Shown in pieces: positions 17,774 through 26,552 of a stretch of DNA of 63,209 nt. The position numbers and the translations under genes are program-made. Source of the stretch: Sphingosinicella sp. YJ22 (GTDB lineage Bacteria > Pseudomonadota > Alphaproteobacteria > Sphingomonadales > Sphingomonadaceae); contig NZ_JAANPA010000013.1 of the NCBI RefSeq assembly GCF_011320075.1, positions 1-63,209 of the forward strand. Reading direction: 5' to 3'. Under the pieces are notes generated by a model. That model searched no databases. It was not told where the DNA came from and saw only the letters and a list, made by a program, of their open reading frames with translations. Position 1 is the stretch's first letter, and each line of letters starts with the position of its first letter.

Positions 17774-17899
17774 GCGCGCGAACCTAGCCAGCCGCGCCGC
17801 GGAGTACATCCCTTTTGCCGGCATCGGCCGCGACGATGCGCAGGTTTCCGCGACATCCTCTTTACGCGTCCTTCACCGCTTCGCGTTACGTGGGGTGGC

Positions 17900-18235
17900 A
17901 TGGACCTCAACTATCCGGGCCGTGACGTGGCGGGAGAGGAGGCGGTGGACTATCAGCCGCGCCGCAACCAGCGCGTCTCACTGAGCGAGCGGACCCGGAT
18001 GCGTGCCCACGAATCGGCGGTCGAGATCGTCGTCTGCGACCTGTCGACCAGCGGCTTCCTCGCCGAATGCCTGCACCCGGTTCTGATCGGCTCCTACGTG
18101 TCGCTAGACCTCCCCGGCGTTGGCCCGGTCCACGCCCAGATTCGCTGGCAGGTCGGCAACCGCCTCGGTGCCAAGTTCCTCGACCCGATCAGCCTCCATC
18201 GCTGCGAATGGACGACCGCGCGGCCGCTGGCCTGA
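17900..18235 (+). CDS. PilZ domain protein, probable cyclic-di-GMP receptor
   Basis: A 111-residue single PilZ domain. Both nucleotide-contact motifs are present: RRNQR (the R-x-x-x-R switch, near residues 22-26) and DLSTSG (D-x-S-x-x-G, near residues 50-55), followed by the barrel strands and GAKFLDP. Binding of cyclic-di-GMP is therefore likely, and single-domain PilZ proteins often act as adaptors on motility or envelope systems. Two GGDEF proteins and a flagellar locus lie in the same window, which makes a motility link plausible but unproven. The gene is monocistronic, facing a tRNA gene on the opposite strand. Confidence 0.88.
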   Translation: MDLNYPGRDVAGEEAVDYQPRRNQRVSLSERTRMRAHESAVEIVVCDLSTSGFLAECLHPVLIGSYVSLDLPGVGPVHAQIRWQVGNRLGAKFLDPISLHRCEWTTARPLA

Positions 18236-18272
18236 CCGGCGGCGCGGCCTGCCGGCTCATGCGCGGCAGGCC

Positions 18273-18358
18273 TGGTGCGGACGGCGGGACTCGAACCCGC
18301 ACGCCCATGGGGCAGAAGATTTTAAGTCTCCAGCGTCTACCGGTTCCGCCACGTCCGC
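18273..18358 (-). tRNA. tRNA-Leu (anticodon TAA)
   Basis: The minus strand reads GCGGACG at its 5' end (18358-18352), pairing with CGTCCGC (18283-18277), then discriminator A and an encoded CCA (18275-18273). The anticodon loop CTTAAAA is closed by a five-pair stem and gives anticodon TAA (18324-18322). A GGGTTCGAGTCCC T-arm and a long variable arm are present. The 86-base length fits a class II leucine tRNA. Confidence 0.97.
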
Positions 18359-18407
18359 TTGCGCGGGAACGTGCCGGCGACCGGGCCGCGAGGCAAGGGC
18401 GAAGGCG

Positions 18408-18662
18408 CTATTCGGCCGGGACGATGACGGCGCCGAGCGGCGACCAGTCGGCCTCGCTGCCGCGCGGGCGCTCGGCTTCAAGCGGCGCCTGGTCGAAGCG
18501 GAAGACGATTCCGGCGTCCCTCAGCCGGCGCACATAGGATTCGGCAAGCTCGTGGCGGCGTTCGCGCGCCGCCGGCGTGACCGCGCGCGCGGCTGCCTGG
18601 AACTCGGCGGCTGCCCGCCGCCAATAGAAGCGATGATCGGAATTCAACGGAAAGTCCCCCAT
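18408..18662 (-). CDS. Small hypothetical protein
   Basis: An 84-residue protein I cannot assign. It begins MGDFPLNSDHRFYWRRAAAE and is strongly helical and arginine/alanine-rich (residues 10-50, with AARERRHELAESYVRRLRDAG), ending in a proline-containing tail. There is no signal peptide or membrane segment. It is the sole frame between the tRNA gene and ihfB on this strand, and GGGGGACTTTCC lies before the ATG. Its codon use and composition resemble its neighbours, so it is probably real. Confidence 0.6.
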   Translation of the reverse strand: MGDFPLNSDHRFYWRRAAAEFQAAARAVTPAARERRHELAESYVRRLRDAGIVFRFDQAPLEAERPRGSEADWSPLGAVIVPAE

Positions 18663-18768
18663 CCCAGACCTTCGGGTGCCGTCCGAGTCGGCGGGGGAAC
18701 TCTACAGGATGTGAGGCGATCGTAAATGCAGATTAATGCGCGCCGCCGGCGGACCAGCGGCGCTTGCA

Positions 18769-19047
18769 TCAGACGTTGAGCCGCTCGCGCATTTCCTTGC
18801 CCGGCTTGAAATAGGGCACGCGCTTGGCGTCGACGTCGACCGCTTCGCCGGTCCGCGGATTGCGGCCCCGGCGGGCGTCGCGGGCTCGGGTCGAGAAAGC
18901 GCCGAAGCCACGCAGCTCGACTCGGCCGCCCTGTTCCAGCTGCTCGATGATCGAATCGAAGAAGGCGGCGACCACGCGCTCGACTTCCTTCGCGGTGAGA
19001 TCGGGATGATCCTCGCAGAGCTTCTGGACCAGTTCAGAGCGGATCAC
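18769..19047 (-). CDS. ihfB: Integration host factor subunit beta
   Basis: A 92-residue DNA-bending HU/IHF family protein. The GTG start ([17 protein letters not shown]) gives the normal family length, while the longer frame from 19149 adds an unrelated leader. The beta-arm region contains [28 protein letters not shown], with the proline-tipped arm. The C-terminus [13 protein letters not shown] is typical of IHF-beta. It pairs with IHF-alpha (not in the window) and bends DNA at sigma54-dependent promoters among others, which is relevant to the flagellar promoters in this window. It lies downstream of rpsA, as in many proteobacteria. Confidence 0.95.
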   Translation of the reverse strand: MIRSELVQKLCEDHPDLTAKEVERVVAAFFDSIIEQLEQGGRVELRGFGAFSTRARDARRGRNPRTGEAVDVDAKRVPYFKPGKEMRERLNV

Positions 19048-19164
19048 GGCGCCCCCTTTCCCTCTATCTTCTCGATGCTTGCGGTCCGGCCGCGCTTTCA
19101 GCCCGCCCGATTGATCTGGATCAATCGCACCCCGCGTCCGAAAACGCAAGGGTGCAAGTTCCTG

Positions 19165-19193
19165 ATATTAACAGAGTTTACGTTTGTTTCGAA
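19165..19193 (-). promoter_or_regulatory. Candidate sigma70 promoter for ihfB
   Basis: In an AT-rich patch upstream of ihfB the minus strand reads TTCGAA, 17 bases, then TAATAT. Both hexamers are only partial matches to consensus, so this is a weak suggestion. The spacing and location (about 118 bases before the GTG) are acceptable. Confidence 0.3.
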
Positions 19194-19255
19194 CAACGAT
19201 CCTGGATCGGAGCGGCGGCGGACGGCCATCAAACCACCCGCCGCCGTTACGGAAA

Positions 19256-20953
19256 TCAGCTGTTCTTCTGCTTGAGGGCCTCGCCGAGGATGTCGCCGAG
19301 CGACGCGCCCGAGTCGGACGAGCCGTACTGGGCGACCGCCTGCTTCTCCTCGGCGATCTGCATCGCCTTGACCGAGAAGTTCGGCTTCTTGGAACGGTCG
19401 AAGCCGATCACCATCGCGTCGAACTTCTGGCCGACCTGGAAACGCTCCGGACGCTGCTCGTCGCGGTCGCGGCCGAGATCGATGCGCTTGATGAAGCCGG
19501 TCGCGCCGTCGTCGCCCTGCTGAACCTCGAGACCGCCGTCGCGGACCTCGAGCACGGTCACGGTGACGACCTCGCCCTTGTTGATGCTGCCCGACGCGCC
19601 CGCGGCGACGCCGCCGCGCTCGAGCTGCTTCATGCCGAGGCTGATACGCTCCTTTTCGACGTCGACGTCGAGAACCACCGCCTGGACCATCTCGCCCTTG
19701 TGGTGGAGGTTGAGGGCTTCCTCACCCGACACGCCCCAGGCGATGTCCGACATGTGGACCATGCCGTCGACGTCGCCGTCGAGGCCGATGAACAGGCCGA
19801 ACTCGGTCGAATTCTTGACCTCGCCCTCGACCTCGGTGCCGACCGGGTGAGCGGCCGCGAAGGCCTCCCACGGATTGGCCTGGGCCTGCTTGAGGCCGAG
19901 CGAGATGCGGCGCTTCTCGCCGTCGACCTCGAGCACCGACACGTCGACCTCCTGCGAGGTCGAGACGATCTTGCCCGGATGGACGTTCTTCTTGGTCCAG
20001 CTCATCTCCGAGACGTGGACCAGGCCTTCGATGCCCGGCTCCAGCTCGACGAATGCGCCGTACTCGGTGATGTTGGTCACTCGGCCCTTGAACACGCCGC
20101 CGACCGGATATTTGGCGGCAGCGCCTTCCCATGGATCGGTCTCGAGCTGCTTCATGCCGAGGCTGATGCGCTGGGTCTCGCGGTTGATGCGGACGATCTG
20201 CACCTTCACGGTGTCGCCGATGTTGAGAACCTCGGACGGGTGGCCGACGCGCTTGTAGCTGATGTCGGTGACGTGGAGCAGGCCGTCGATTCCGCCGAGA
20301 TCGACGAACGCACCGTAATCGGTGATGTTCTTGACCACGCCGTCGACCACCTGGCCCTCGGCCAGGCTCTGGATGAGGCCGCTGCGCTGCTCAGCGCGAT
20401 TCTCTTCGAGAATGGCGCGGCGCGACACGACGATGTTGCCGCGGCGGCGGTCCATCTTCAAAATCTGGAACGGCTGCGGCAGGTCCATCAGCGGGGTGAC
20501 GTCGCGGACCGGACGGATGTCGACTTGGCTGCCCGGCAGAAAGGCCACGGCGCCGCCGAGATCGACGGTGAAGCCGCCCTTGACGCGGCCGAAAATCACG
20601 CCCTCGACGCGCTCATTGGCGGCATGCTGGGTCTCAAGCTTGTCCCAGGCTGCTTCGCGGCGGGCGCGGTCGCGGCTGAGCATCGCTTCGCCATGGGTGT
20701 TCTCGATGCGGTCGACATAGACCTCGACTTCGTCGCCGACCTGGACTTCGGCCTTCTGGCCCGGCGCTGCGAACTCCCGCAGCGGCACTCGGCCTTCGGA
20801 CTTCAAACCGACGTCGATCACCGCGAGATCATTCTCGATTCCGGTGACGATGCCCTTCACGACCCGGCCTTCGAAGCCTTCATTGTCGCCGCCGAGGCTT
20901 TCGTTGAGCAGGGCCGCGAAATCGTCGCGGGTCGGAGTTGCCGTAGTGGCCAT
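19256..20953 (-). CDS. rpsA: 30S ribosomal protein S1
   Basis: A 565-residue protein made of six tandem S1 (OB-fold) repeats, seen as recurring blocks such as GVVKNITDYGAFVDLGGIDG, GRVTNITEYGAFVELEPGIE and GEVKNSTEFGLFIGLDGDVD, each followed by HVSE/HMSD-type segments. It binds mRNA and helps load it on the 30S subunit. The start MATTATPTRDDFAALL at 20953 is the usual alphaproteobacterial N-terminus; an upstream frame into the leader is not coding-like. ihfB follows 208 bases downstream. A 277-base leader precedes the gene. Confidence 0.97.
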   Translation of the reverse strand: MATTATPTRDDFAALLNESLGGDNEGFEGRVVKGIVTGIENDLAVIDVGLKSEGRVPLREFAAPGQKAEVQVGDEVEVYVDRIENTHGEAMLSRDRARREAAWDKLETQHAANERVEGVIFGRVKGGFTVDLGGAVAFLPGSQVDIRPVRDVTPLMDLPQPFQILKMDRRRGNIVVSRRAILEENRAEQRSGLIQSLAEGQVVDGVVKNITDYGAFVDLGGIDGLLHVTDISYKRVGHPSEVLNIGDTVKVQIVRINRETQRISLGMKQLETDPWEGAAAKYPVGGVFKGRVTNITEYGAFVELEPGIEGLVHVSEMSWTKKNVHPGKIVSTSQEVDVSVLEVDGEKRRISLGLKQAQANPWEAFAAAHPVGTEVEGEVKNSTEFGLFIGLDGDVDGMVHMSDIAWGVSGEEALNLHHKGEMVQAVVLDVDVEKERISLGMKQLERGGVAAGASGSINKGEVVTVTVLEVRDGGLEVQQGDDGATGFIKRIDLGRDRDEQRPERFQVGQKFDAMVIGFDRSKKPNFSVKAMQIAEEKQAVAQYGSSDSGASLGDILGEALKQKNS

Positions 20954-21298
20954 AAAGATCTGTGTTCTTTCGTTCGTGTCCGGAGGTCGGCGCGACGCGC
21001 GTGGTCCGGGGCTCGAGTTGTTCCGCCCCGCCGGCCCCATGCCGGACGCGGGCATCCGCGCGGGTGCCTGAAGGTCGTTTCGTGGGCGGCCGGCGCCGGG
21101 CAGCCCGCTCAGGCGGGCGCGCGTGTTTTGAAGCAAAAAGGCGCGTCAAGAGGCCGGCCGGGGCCGCCCCCTCACGCGCTATTGCCTTATGCCAAGGCCC
21201 CCACGAACGCCCCTAAGCGCCCGTCGGACGGGGCGGCCCTATAGAGGAAGAGGGCAAAGGCGGCAAGATGGTTCGGCCGTAATCGGCGGGCGGCCGGG
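20954..21298. other. Long rpsA leader without a gene
   Basis: About 345 bases upstream of rpsA hold no convincing gene. The frames here (for example the N-terminal extension of the rpsA frame) have arginine/proline shadow composition. The stretch contains several GC-rich inverted segments and a good promoter near 21238-21266. S1 is autoregulated through its leader in other bacteria, so the long 5' UTR may serve that purpose; this is inference. Confidence 0.5.
21238..21266 (-). promoter_or_regulatory. Candidate sigma70 promoter for rpsA
   Basis: The minus strand reads TTGCCG, a 17-base spacer, then TATAGG. This is close to the alphaproteobacterial housekeeping pattern. Transcription would start near 21230 and leave a leader of about 277 bases before the rpsA ATG. 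Confidence 0.55.
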
Positions 21299-21326
21299 CA
21301 GGGCCGGGCGGTGAGGCCCGGCCCTG
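21299..21326 (-). terminator. GC-rich hairpin after the periplasmic protein gene
   Basis: CAGGGCCGGGC (21299-21309) pairs perfectly with GCCCGGCCCTG (21316-21326) around a six-base loop, directly beyond the stop of the gene at 21335. There is no T-tract, so termination would need Rho or another factor, but the location fits a 3' end. Confidence 0.55.
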
Positions 21327-21334
21327 GGTTCGGT

Positions 21335-22081
21335 TCAGCGGCGGCGGCGCGCTTCGCGCGCCTCGCGGCGCTGGCGCTCCTCCGCCATGCGGTGGGCGCT
21401 GCCGGTCTGGATCGCCGACGGCGTGTAGTTCGCCGCGAGCCGCGCCTGCGGACGGTCGTAGCTGCCTGGCGCCGGCGGCAGCACCATGACCGGGAGCGCG
21501 TCGATCGTGCGCGCGGTGAACTCGCGGCCCTCGGGCATGTTGGCGCTGCGGCCGGTCACGACCATGCCGCCGACCACGCCGACCGCGAGGACGGCGCCGA
21601 TCGTGCCGGCGGTGTTGCCTTCGCCGGCCTGGAAATGGGTGCCGTCGAGCGGAACCCGCACGCCGTCCATGTCGAGATAGCGGAACGACAGCTCCATCTT
21701 GCCCGACTTGCCGAACATGCCGCGGCCCGAGCGAAGCGTGATCTCGCCGACTCCGCGGGTGCCGCGGGGAATGACGACGACGCCGTCCGAGACGACGTCC
21801 TGGGTGACGGTGAGCGCGAAGGTTTCGCCCTCGCGGTTGCGGCTGCTGCTGAGCTCGGCGGTGAGGGCGAGCGGGATGGAGAGGCCGGCGGCGATGGTCG
21901 CGGGGGTCGGCGCGGCCGGGACCGGAGTGATCGGGACGAAGACCTCGGCGGGCGCGGCGGCCTCGGCGGGCGCGGCAACGGCCATGGCCTGATCGACGGC
22001 CGGAGCGGCCTCCTGGGCGTGAGCCAGGCCGGGTACGCAAAGCAACGCGGCGCCGAGCGCCACTTTATGACGAACTTTCAT
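21335..22081 (-). CDS. Hypothetical exported protein with VirB10/TrbI-like beta segment
   Basis: A 248-residue protein with a signal peptide (MKVRHKVALGAALLCVPGLAHA, cleavage near residue 22) and an Ala/Pro-rich spacer to about residue 60. A compact domain follows containing VIPRGTRGVGEITLRSGRGMFG, a stretch that resembles the outer-membrane-pore domain of VirB10/TrbI-like proteins, where similar 'I-P-x-G-T' sequences occur. The tail is very arginine-rich (RRREAREARRRR). No secretion system genes are nearby, so a type IV secretion role is not claimed. It lies between glnA and rpsA, bounded by hairpins on both sides, and is probably transcribed alone. Confidence 0.65.
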   Translation of the reverse strand: MKVRHKVALGAALLCVPGLAHAQEAAPAVDQAMAVAAPAEAAAPAEVFVPITPVPAAPTPATIAAGLSIPLALTAELSSSRNREGETFALTVTQDVVSDGVVVIPRGTRGVGEITLRSGRGMFGKSGKMELSFRYLDMDGVRVPLDGTHFQAGEGNTAGTIGAVLAVGVVGGMVVTGRSANMPEGREFTARTIDALPVMVLPPAPGSYDRPQARLAANYTPSAIQTGSAHRMAEERQRREAREARRRR

Positions 22082-22190
22082 AGATTTCCCCCATTCGTCC
22101 GCAGGACGCGGACGAATGGAAGTGAATTCAGGCCGCGAAAAAAGGCGAGACGGAATCCGCCATGGCGACTGATTTATGTGAATAATATTG

Positions 22191-22217
22191 GGCCCGGCGC
22201 TCGTGGAACGCCGGGCC
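22191..22217 (-). terminator. Hairpin after glnA
   Basis: GGCCCGGCG (22191-22199) and CGCCGGGCC (22209-22217) form a nine-pair stem with a nine-base loop, starting 24 bases beyond the glnA stop. On the minus strand it is followed by CAATATTATTCAC, AT-rich but without a clean T-run. Probable terminator of the glnB-HTH-glnA unit. Confidence 0.6.
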
Positions 22218-22240
22218 GCCAGGCAAGTCCGGTAAGTGAC

Positions 22241-23653
22241 TCAGCCCGAATAATACATGTCGTATTCGACCGGGCTGGGGGTGGTCTCCCAGCGCAGCTG
22301 CTCTTCCCACTTCAATTCCATGTAGGCGTCGATCTGGTCGTCGCTGAACACGTCGCCACGGGTGAGGAACTCGCGGTCGTGATGGAGGGCGAGGAGGGCT
22401 TCGCGAAGCGAGCCGCACACGGTCGGCACGTCGGCGAGCTCCTGCGGCGGCAGGTCGTAGAGGTTCTTGTCCATCGGGTCGCCGGGATGGATGCGGTTCT
22501 GGATGCCGTCGAGACCGGCCATCAGAAGCGCTGAATATGCGAGATAGGGATTGGCGAGCGCGTCCGGGAAGCGGAACTCGACGCGCTTGGCCTTCTCGCC
22601 GGCGCCATAGGGGATCCGGCACGAGGCCGAGCGGTTGCGGCTGGAATAGGCGAGCAGCACCGGCGCCTCGAAGCCCGGGACCAGGCGCTTGTAGCTGTTG
22701 GTCGTCGGGTTGGTGAACGCGTTCAGCGCCTTGGCGTGCTTGATGACGCCGCCGATGAAATAGAGGCAGGTCTCGGAAAGGCCCGCATAGCCGTTGCCGG
22801 CGAACAGGGTGTTGCCGCCCTTCCAGATCGACATGTGGGTGTGCATGCCGCTGCCATTGTCCGCCTTGATCGGCTTGGGCATGAAGGTCGCGGTCTTGCC
22901 ATAGGCCTGGGCGACCATGTGGACGACATATTTGTAGATCTGCATTCGGTCGGCGGTTTCGACCAGCGTTCCGAAGATCATTCCGAGTTCGTGCTGGGCC
23001 GGCGCGACCTCGTGATGGTGCTTGTCCATCGGCAGGCCCATCTCGATCATCGTCGAGACCATCTCGGCGCGGATGTCCATGGCGCTGTCGACCGGCGCGA
23101 CCGGGAAATAGCCGCCCTTGGCGCGCGGCCGGTGGCCAAGATTGCCGGCTTCGTATTTCTGCGCGCTGTTGGTCGGCAGCTCGATGTCGTCGACCTGGAA
23201 GGAGGAACTGGCGTAGCCGTCCTCGAAGCGGACGTCGTCGAACATGAAGAACTCGGCCTCGGGGCCGACATAGATGGTGTCGCCGATGCCGGTCGCCTTG
23301 AGATAGGCCTCGGCGCGCTTGGCGGTGGAGCGGGGATCGCGGCTGTAGAGCTCGCCGGTCGACGGCTCGACGATGTCGCAGAACAGGATCAGCATCGGCG
23401 TCGCGCTGAACGGGTCGAGGGTCGCGGACGCCAGGTCCGGCCGAAGGATCATGTCGCTCTCGTTGATCGCCTTCCAGCCCTCGATCGACGAGCCGTCGAA
23501 CATCAGGCCGTCGGTGAGCGCGTCCTCGTCGATCGCGCTCGCGCACATCGACAGGTGCTGCCACTTGCCCTTGGGATCGGTGAAGCGAAGGTCGACCCAC
23601 TCGACCTCCTTGTCCTTGATGGTCTTCAAGATGCTGCGAGCGTCGTTGGCCAT
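22241..23653 (-). CDS. glnA: Type I glutamine synthetase
   Basis: A 470-residue GSI-beta enzyme that makes glutamine from glutamate, ammonia and ATP. It shows the beta-grasp N-domain with the [11 protein letters not shown] signature near residue 50, the [12 protein letters not shown] metal-binding region, the ATP-binding [14 protein letters not shown] segment near residue 265, and the adenylylation loop [10 protein letters not shown] near residue 398. That tyrosine implies control by GlnE adenylyltransferase, which in turn is controlled by PII. It lies downstream of glnB with a small HTH gene between them. Confidence 0.97.
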   Translation of the reverse strand: MANDARSILKTIKDKEVEWVDLRFTDPKGKWQHLSMCASAIDEDALTDGLMFDGSSIEGWKAINESDMILRPDLASATLDPFSATPMLILFCDIVEPSTGELYSRDPRSTAKRAEAYLKATGIGDTIYVGPEAEFFMFDDVRFEDGYASSSFQVDDIELPTNSAQKYEAGNLGHRPRAKGGYFPVAPVDSAMDIRAEMVSTMIEMGLPMDKHHHEVAPAQHELGMIFGTLVETADRMQIYKYVVHMVAQAYGKTATFMPKPIKADNGSGMHTHMSIWKGGNTLFAGNGYAGLSETCLYFIGGVIKHAKALNAFTNPTTNSYKRLVPGFEAPVLLAYSSRNRSASCRIPYGAGEKAKRVEFRFPDALANPYLAYSALLMAGLDGIQNRIHPGDPMDKNLYDLPPQELADVPTVCGSLREALLALHHDREFLTRGDVFSDDQIDAYMELKWEEQLRWETTPSPVEYDMYYSG

Positions 23654-23754
23654 GGTCCCCGAATCCCCGTAAGCTGGAATGATGTGGCGCCGGGTTTCGC
23701 GGGGGCGGCGCGGGCGGTCCAGCCCGGAGTTAAGATTTCACGTGGGCAACGCGC

Positions 23755-23979
23755 TCAATAGCCGCGGCGGCGGGCCTGGACGAGCATGCGCAGAAGCATC
23801 GCGACCGGCCGTGGCACGCCGACCTTGCCTTCCAGCCACAGGCTGACCGCCGAGCGGCTGACCCCGATCGCGGCGGCGAGGTCGCTCTGGGTGCGGCAAT
23901 CGAGCGTGCGCATCGCCGAGCGCAGCTCCTCGGGCGACATGGAGGGATGCTGACCCTCTGTGGCGTTCGTGTTGTGCAT
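23755..23979 (-). CDS. Small helix-turn-helix protein between glnB and glnA
   Basis: A 74-residue protein read from MHNTNATEGQHPSMSPEEL; the ATG at 23979 is preceded by GAAGGG at good spacing, only 9 bases after the glnB stop. Residues 30-55 (CRTQSDLAAAIGVSRSAVSLW) form a clear Cro/XRE- or YdaS-type helix-turn-helix, followed by a basic tail (VQARRRGY). A shorter start at MSPEEL (23940) is possible. It is expected to bind DNA. Its position inside the nitrogen unit suggests local regulation of glnA, but nothing in the sequence proves it, and such a gene is not part of the standard glnBA operon. Confidence 0.7.
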   Translation of the reverse strand: MHNTNATEGQHPSMSPEELRSAMRTLDCRTQSDLAAAIGVSRSAVSLWLEGKVGVPRPVAMLLRMLVQARRRGY

Positions 23980-23987
23980 GACGCCCT

Positions 23988-24395
<408 letters not shown>

Positions 24396-24461
24396 TCAGG
24401 CTCTGTTCAGTCGTGCGCGGCTAGTTGCCTACGCAACCAGAATGGCCGAGTGAGACTCGAC

Positions 24462-24872
24462 ATGACACGCAAGCTGTTTCCCCTCCTTCTCGGCGCCGTC
24501 GCAATTGGCGCGGCCCCGGCCCAGGCGCAGCCGCGCGAACGCCCCAGCGGCGAGGCCGAGCTGGCCCGCGCTCTCGAGGGCCGAGTCGCCGGGGAACCGG
24601 TCAGCTGCCTCAATCTGCGTTCGATCCGATCGAGCCGGACCATCCGCGGCACCGCGCTTCTCTATGAAGTCGGCAGCGTGATCTATGTGAACCGGCCGCG
24701 CTCCGGCGCCGACCAGCTCGACGGCTGGAGCGCCCAGGTCAACCGGACCAGCACCAATTCGCTGTGCCGCGTCGATACGCTTGAGCTGGTCGACCCGACC
24801 ACCGGCATGTTCAGGGGCGTCGTTTTCCTCGACGAGTTCGTGCCCTACCGGCGCGTCCCCACCGGCGACTGA
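24462..24872 (+). CDS. Hypothetical exported protein
   Basis: A 136-residue protein starting at MTRKLFPLLLGAVAIGAAP, with a signal peptide cleaved near APAQA-QP (residue 23). The mature part of about 113 residues contains two cysteines (VSCLNLRSIRSS and NSLCRVDTLEL) that could form a disulphide, and the segment IYVNRPRSGADQLDG. It is probably a small periplasmic beta-rich protein of the type widespread, and uncharacterised, in Sphingomonadales. It is divergent from glnB (124 bases apart) and convergent with the dioxygenase gene. Confidence 0.75.
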   Translation: MTRKLFPLLLGAVAIGAAPAQAQPRERPSGEAELARALEGRVAGEPVSCLNLRSIRSSRTIRGTALLYEVGSVIYVNRPRSGADQLDGWSAQVNRTSTNSLCRVDTLELVDPTTGMFRGVVFLDEFVPYRRVPTGD

Positions 24873-24935
24873 GAAGCCTTACCTCGTCGGGTTCGAGACG
24901 GAGCGCCCCAGCCCGACAGCCGGGGCGTCTGTCGT

Positions 24936-25577
24936 TCAGCCGTCGGCGAGGATGATGTCCCAGCGATAGACGTTGGGGTTGCCCAGCGCCGCGACCGAAC
25001 GCGGCCCCGCCGCTCCCAGTTCGCGGAACAGGCTGTCGGCGGAATTGCCCGCGGCCTCGTCGGGAAAATACATCTGAGCGACCAGGCTGCGGCCGCGGCC
25101 GGCGACATCGAAATGGATGTGCGGAGGGCGATGCCCGATCGGGGAATCATAGCCCCCGGGCTTGATTGTCGTGATCCGCCATTCGCCGCCGGGGCCGGTG
25201 CGAAGCCGCGCGAAACCCTGGAAATCCGGGTCGAGCGGAGCGGTGCTGATGTCCCGGGGATGGTCGTAGCGGCCGGCGGCATTGGCCTGCCAGATGTCGA
25301 TCCGACCGCCGGAGATGGGATTGCCGTGGCGATCGAGCAGGCGGCCGCTGACCTCGATGACCTGGCCTTGCGCTCGGCCGGCGCGGCCGCGCACCTGGAC
25401 CATGTCGGCATCGTCGTCCGCCGGCAGCGTGGCGGGAAAGAAGGGGCCGCGTGTCGATTCCGGCGTCGGCTGAAGGCTTGCCTGGGCGAACAGGCGGCTT
25501 GCGGCCGCGGCGGCCGCGGCGCCGCCGACCAGCGCGCCGGCCAGAGCCCGACGGGTCATCAAGGTCGTATTGGACAT
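24936..25577 (-). CDS. Exported intradiol ring-cleavage dioxygenase-like protein
   Basis: A 213-residue protein. MSNTTLMTRRALAGALVGG and the following Ala-rich stretch form a twin-arginine-like signal peptide (RR at residues 9-10). The mature beta-sandwich domain has the Fe(III) ligand set expected for intradiol enzymes: a tyrosine in AAGRYDHPRD and a second tyrosine plus two histidines in GGYDSPIGHRPPHIHFDV. Catechol-type rings are cleaved between the hydroxyls by this family. Extracytoplasmic members of this type (often named protocatechuate 3,4-dioxygenase beta-like) lack a known pathway, and no other aromatic catabolic genes lie here. The start at 25577 has GGAGGAGCC upstream. Confidence 0.85.
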   Translation of the reverse strand: MSNTTLMTRRALAGALVGGAAAAAAASRLFAQASLQPTPESTRGPFFPATLPADDDADMVQVRGRAGRAQGQVIEVSGRLLDRHGNPISGGRIDIWQANAAGRYDHPRDISTAPLDPDFQGFARLRTGPGGEWRITTIKPGGYDSPIGHRPPHIHFDVAGRGRSLVAQMYFPDEAAGNSADSLFRELGAAGPRSVAALGNPNVYRWDIILADG

Positions 25578-25657
25578 CGGCTCCTCCCCCGAGGCAGCGA
25601 GTCCGGTCAGCATAGCAGATTGTGCGCCCCGGCCCCAGCGGCGGGACGCCGACGGTC

Positions 25658-26479
25658 CTAATAAGGCGGCTTGTCGAGGCCCCTGGGGCTCCTGGTGAAG
25701 ATCTCGCAGCCGTCCTCGGTGATTCCGATCGAATGCTCGAACTGGGCGGACAGCGAGCGGTCGCGGGTGACGGCGGTCCAGCCGTCGTCGAGGATCTTGG
25801 AGGTCGGCTTGCCGATGTTGATCATCGGCTCGATGGTGAAGAACATGCCGGGCTTCAGTTCCGGGCCGGTCCCGGCGCGGGCGGCGTGGATCACCTCGGG
25901 CGTGTCGTGGAAGACCTGGCCGAGGCCGTGGCCGCAAAAGTCGCGCACCACGGAATAGCGGTTCGCCTCGGCATGGCGCTGGATCGCAGCGCCGATGTCG
26001 CCGAGATGGTTGCCGGGCCTGGCCGCCTCGATGCCGAGCATTAGGCATTCGTAGGTGACGTCGACCAGGCGGCGCGCCTTGATGCCGACGTCGCCGACCA
26101 GATACATGCGGCTCGTGTCGCCGTGCCAGCCGTCGACGATCGGGGTCACGTCGATGTTGACGATGTCGCCGTCCTTGAGGACCTTCTCGCCCGGGATGCC
26201 GTGGCAGATGACATGGTTGATCGAGGTGCAGCAGCTCTTGGTGTAGCCGCGATAGCCGAGAGTCGCGGGGATGGCGCCGCGGGCGCGCATCTCGGCGAAC
26301 ACGATGTCGTCGATCTCCTGGGTGGTGACGCCCGGGACGACGTGCGCGGCGAGCGCGTCGAGAATCTCCGCGGCAACGCGTCCTGCGCGGCGCATGCCCT
26401 CGAAGCCCGCCGGGCCATGAAGCTTGATCGCGCCGCTGCGGCCGATGATGACGCCGTCGGAAAGAGCCATGTCCTGCAT
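25658..26479 (-). CDS. map: Type I methionine aminopeptidase
   Basis: A 273-residue metalloprotease that removes the N-terminal methionine from nascent proteins. The five metal ligands are all present: Asp in NIDVTPIVDGWHGDTSRMY (two), His in CGHGLGQVFHDTPE, Glu in TIEPMIN and Glu in FEHSIGITEDG. The family start region GAIKLHGPAGFEGMRRAGRVA lies near residue 16. MQDMALSDG at 26479 is used; MALSDG at 26470 is equally possible, whereas the frame continuing to 26647 runs across the divergent promoter region and is not credible. It is divergent from the molybdopterin-binding protein gene. Confidence 0.96.
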   Translation of the reverse strand: MQDMALSDGVIIGRSGAIKLHGPAGFEGMRRAGRVAAEILDALAAHVVPGVTTQEIDDIVFAEMRARGAIPATLGYRGYTKSCCTSINHVICHGIPGEKVLKDGDIVNIDVTPIVDGWHGDTSRMYLVGDVGIKARRLVDVTYECLMLGIEAARPGNHLGDIGAAIQRHAEANRYSVVRDFCGHGLGQVFHDTPEVIHAARAGTGPELKPGMFFTIEPMINIGKPTSKILDDGWTAVTRDRSLSAQFEHSIGITEDGCEIFTRSPRGLDKPPY

Positions 26480-26552
26480 CGCGCCGATATAGCGAGAGGC
26501 AGGCGCATTCTCAATGAACGCGGACTGCTTGTCGCGCCTGTGCCTTTCAGCC

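Noticed and set aside
21335-22081. Type IV secretion component VirB10
   Set aside because: Only a short stretch resembles VirB10/TrbI and no other secretion genes are nearby.
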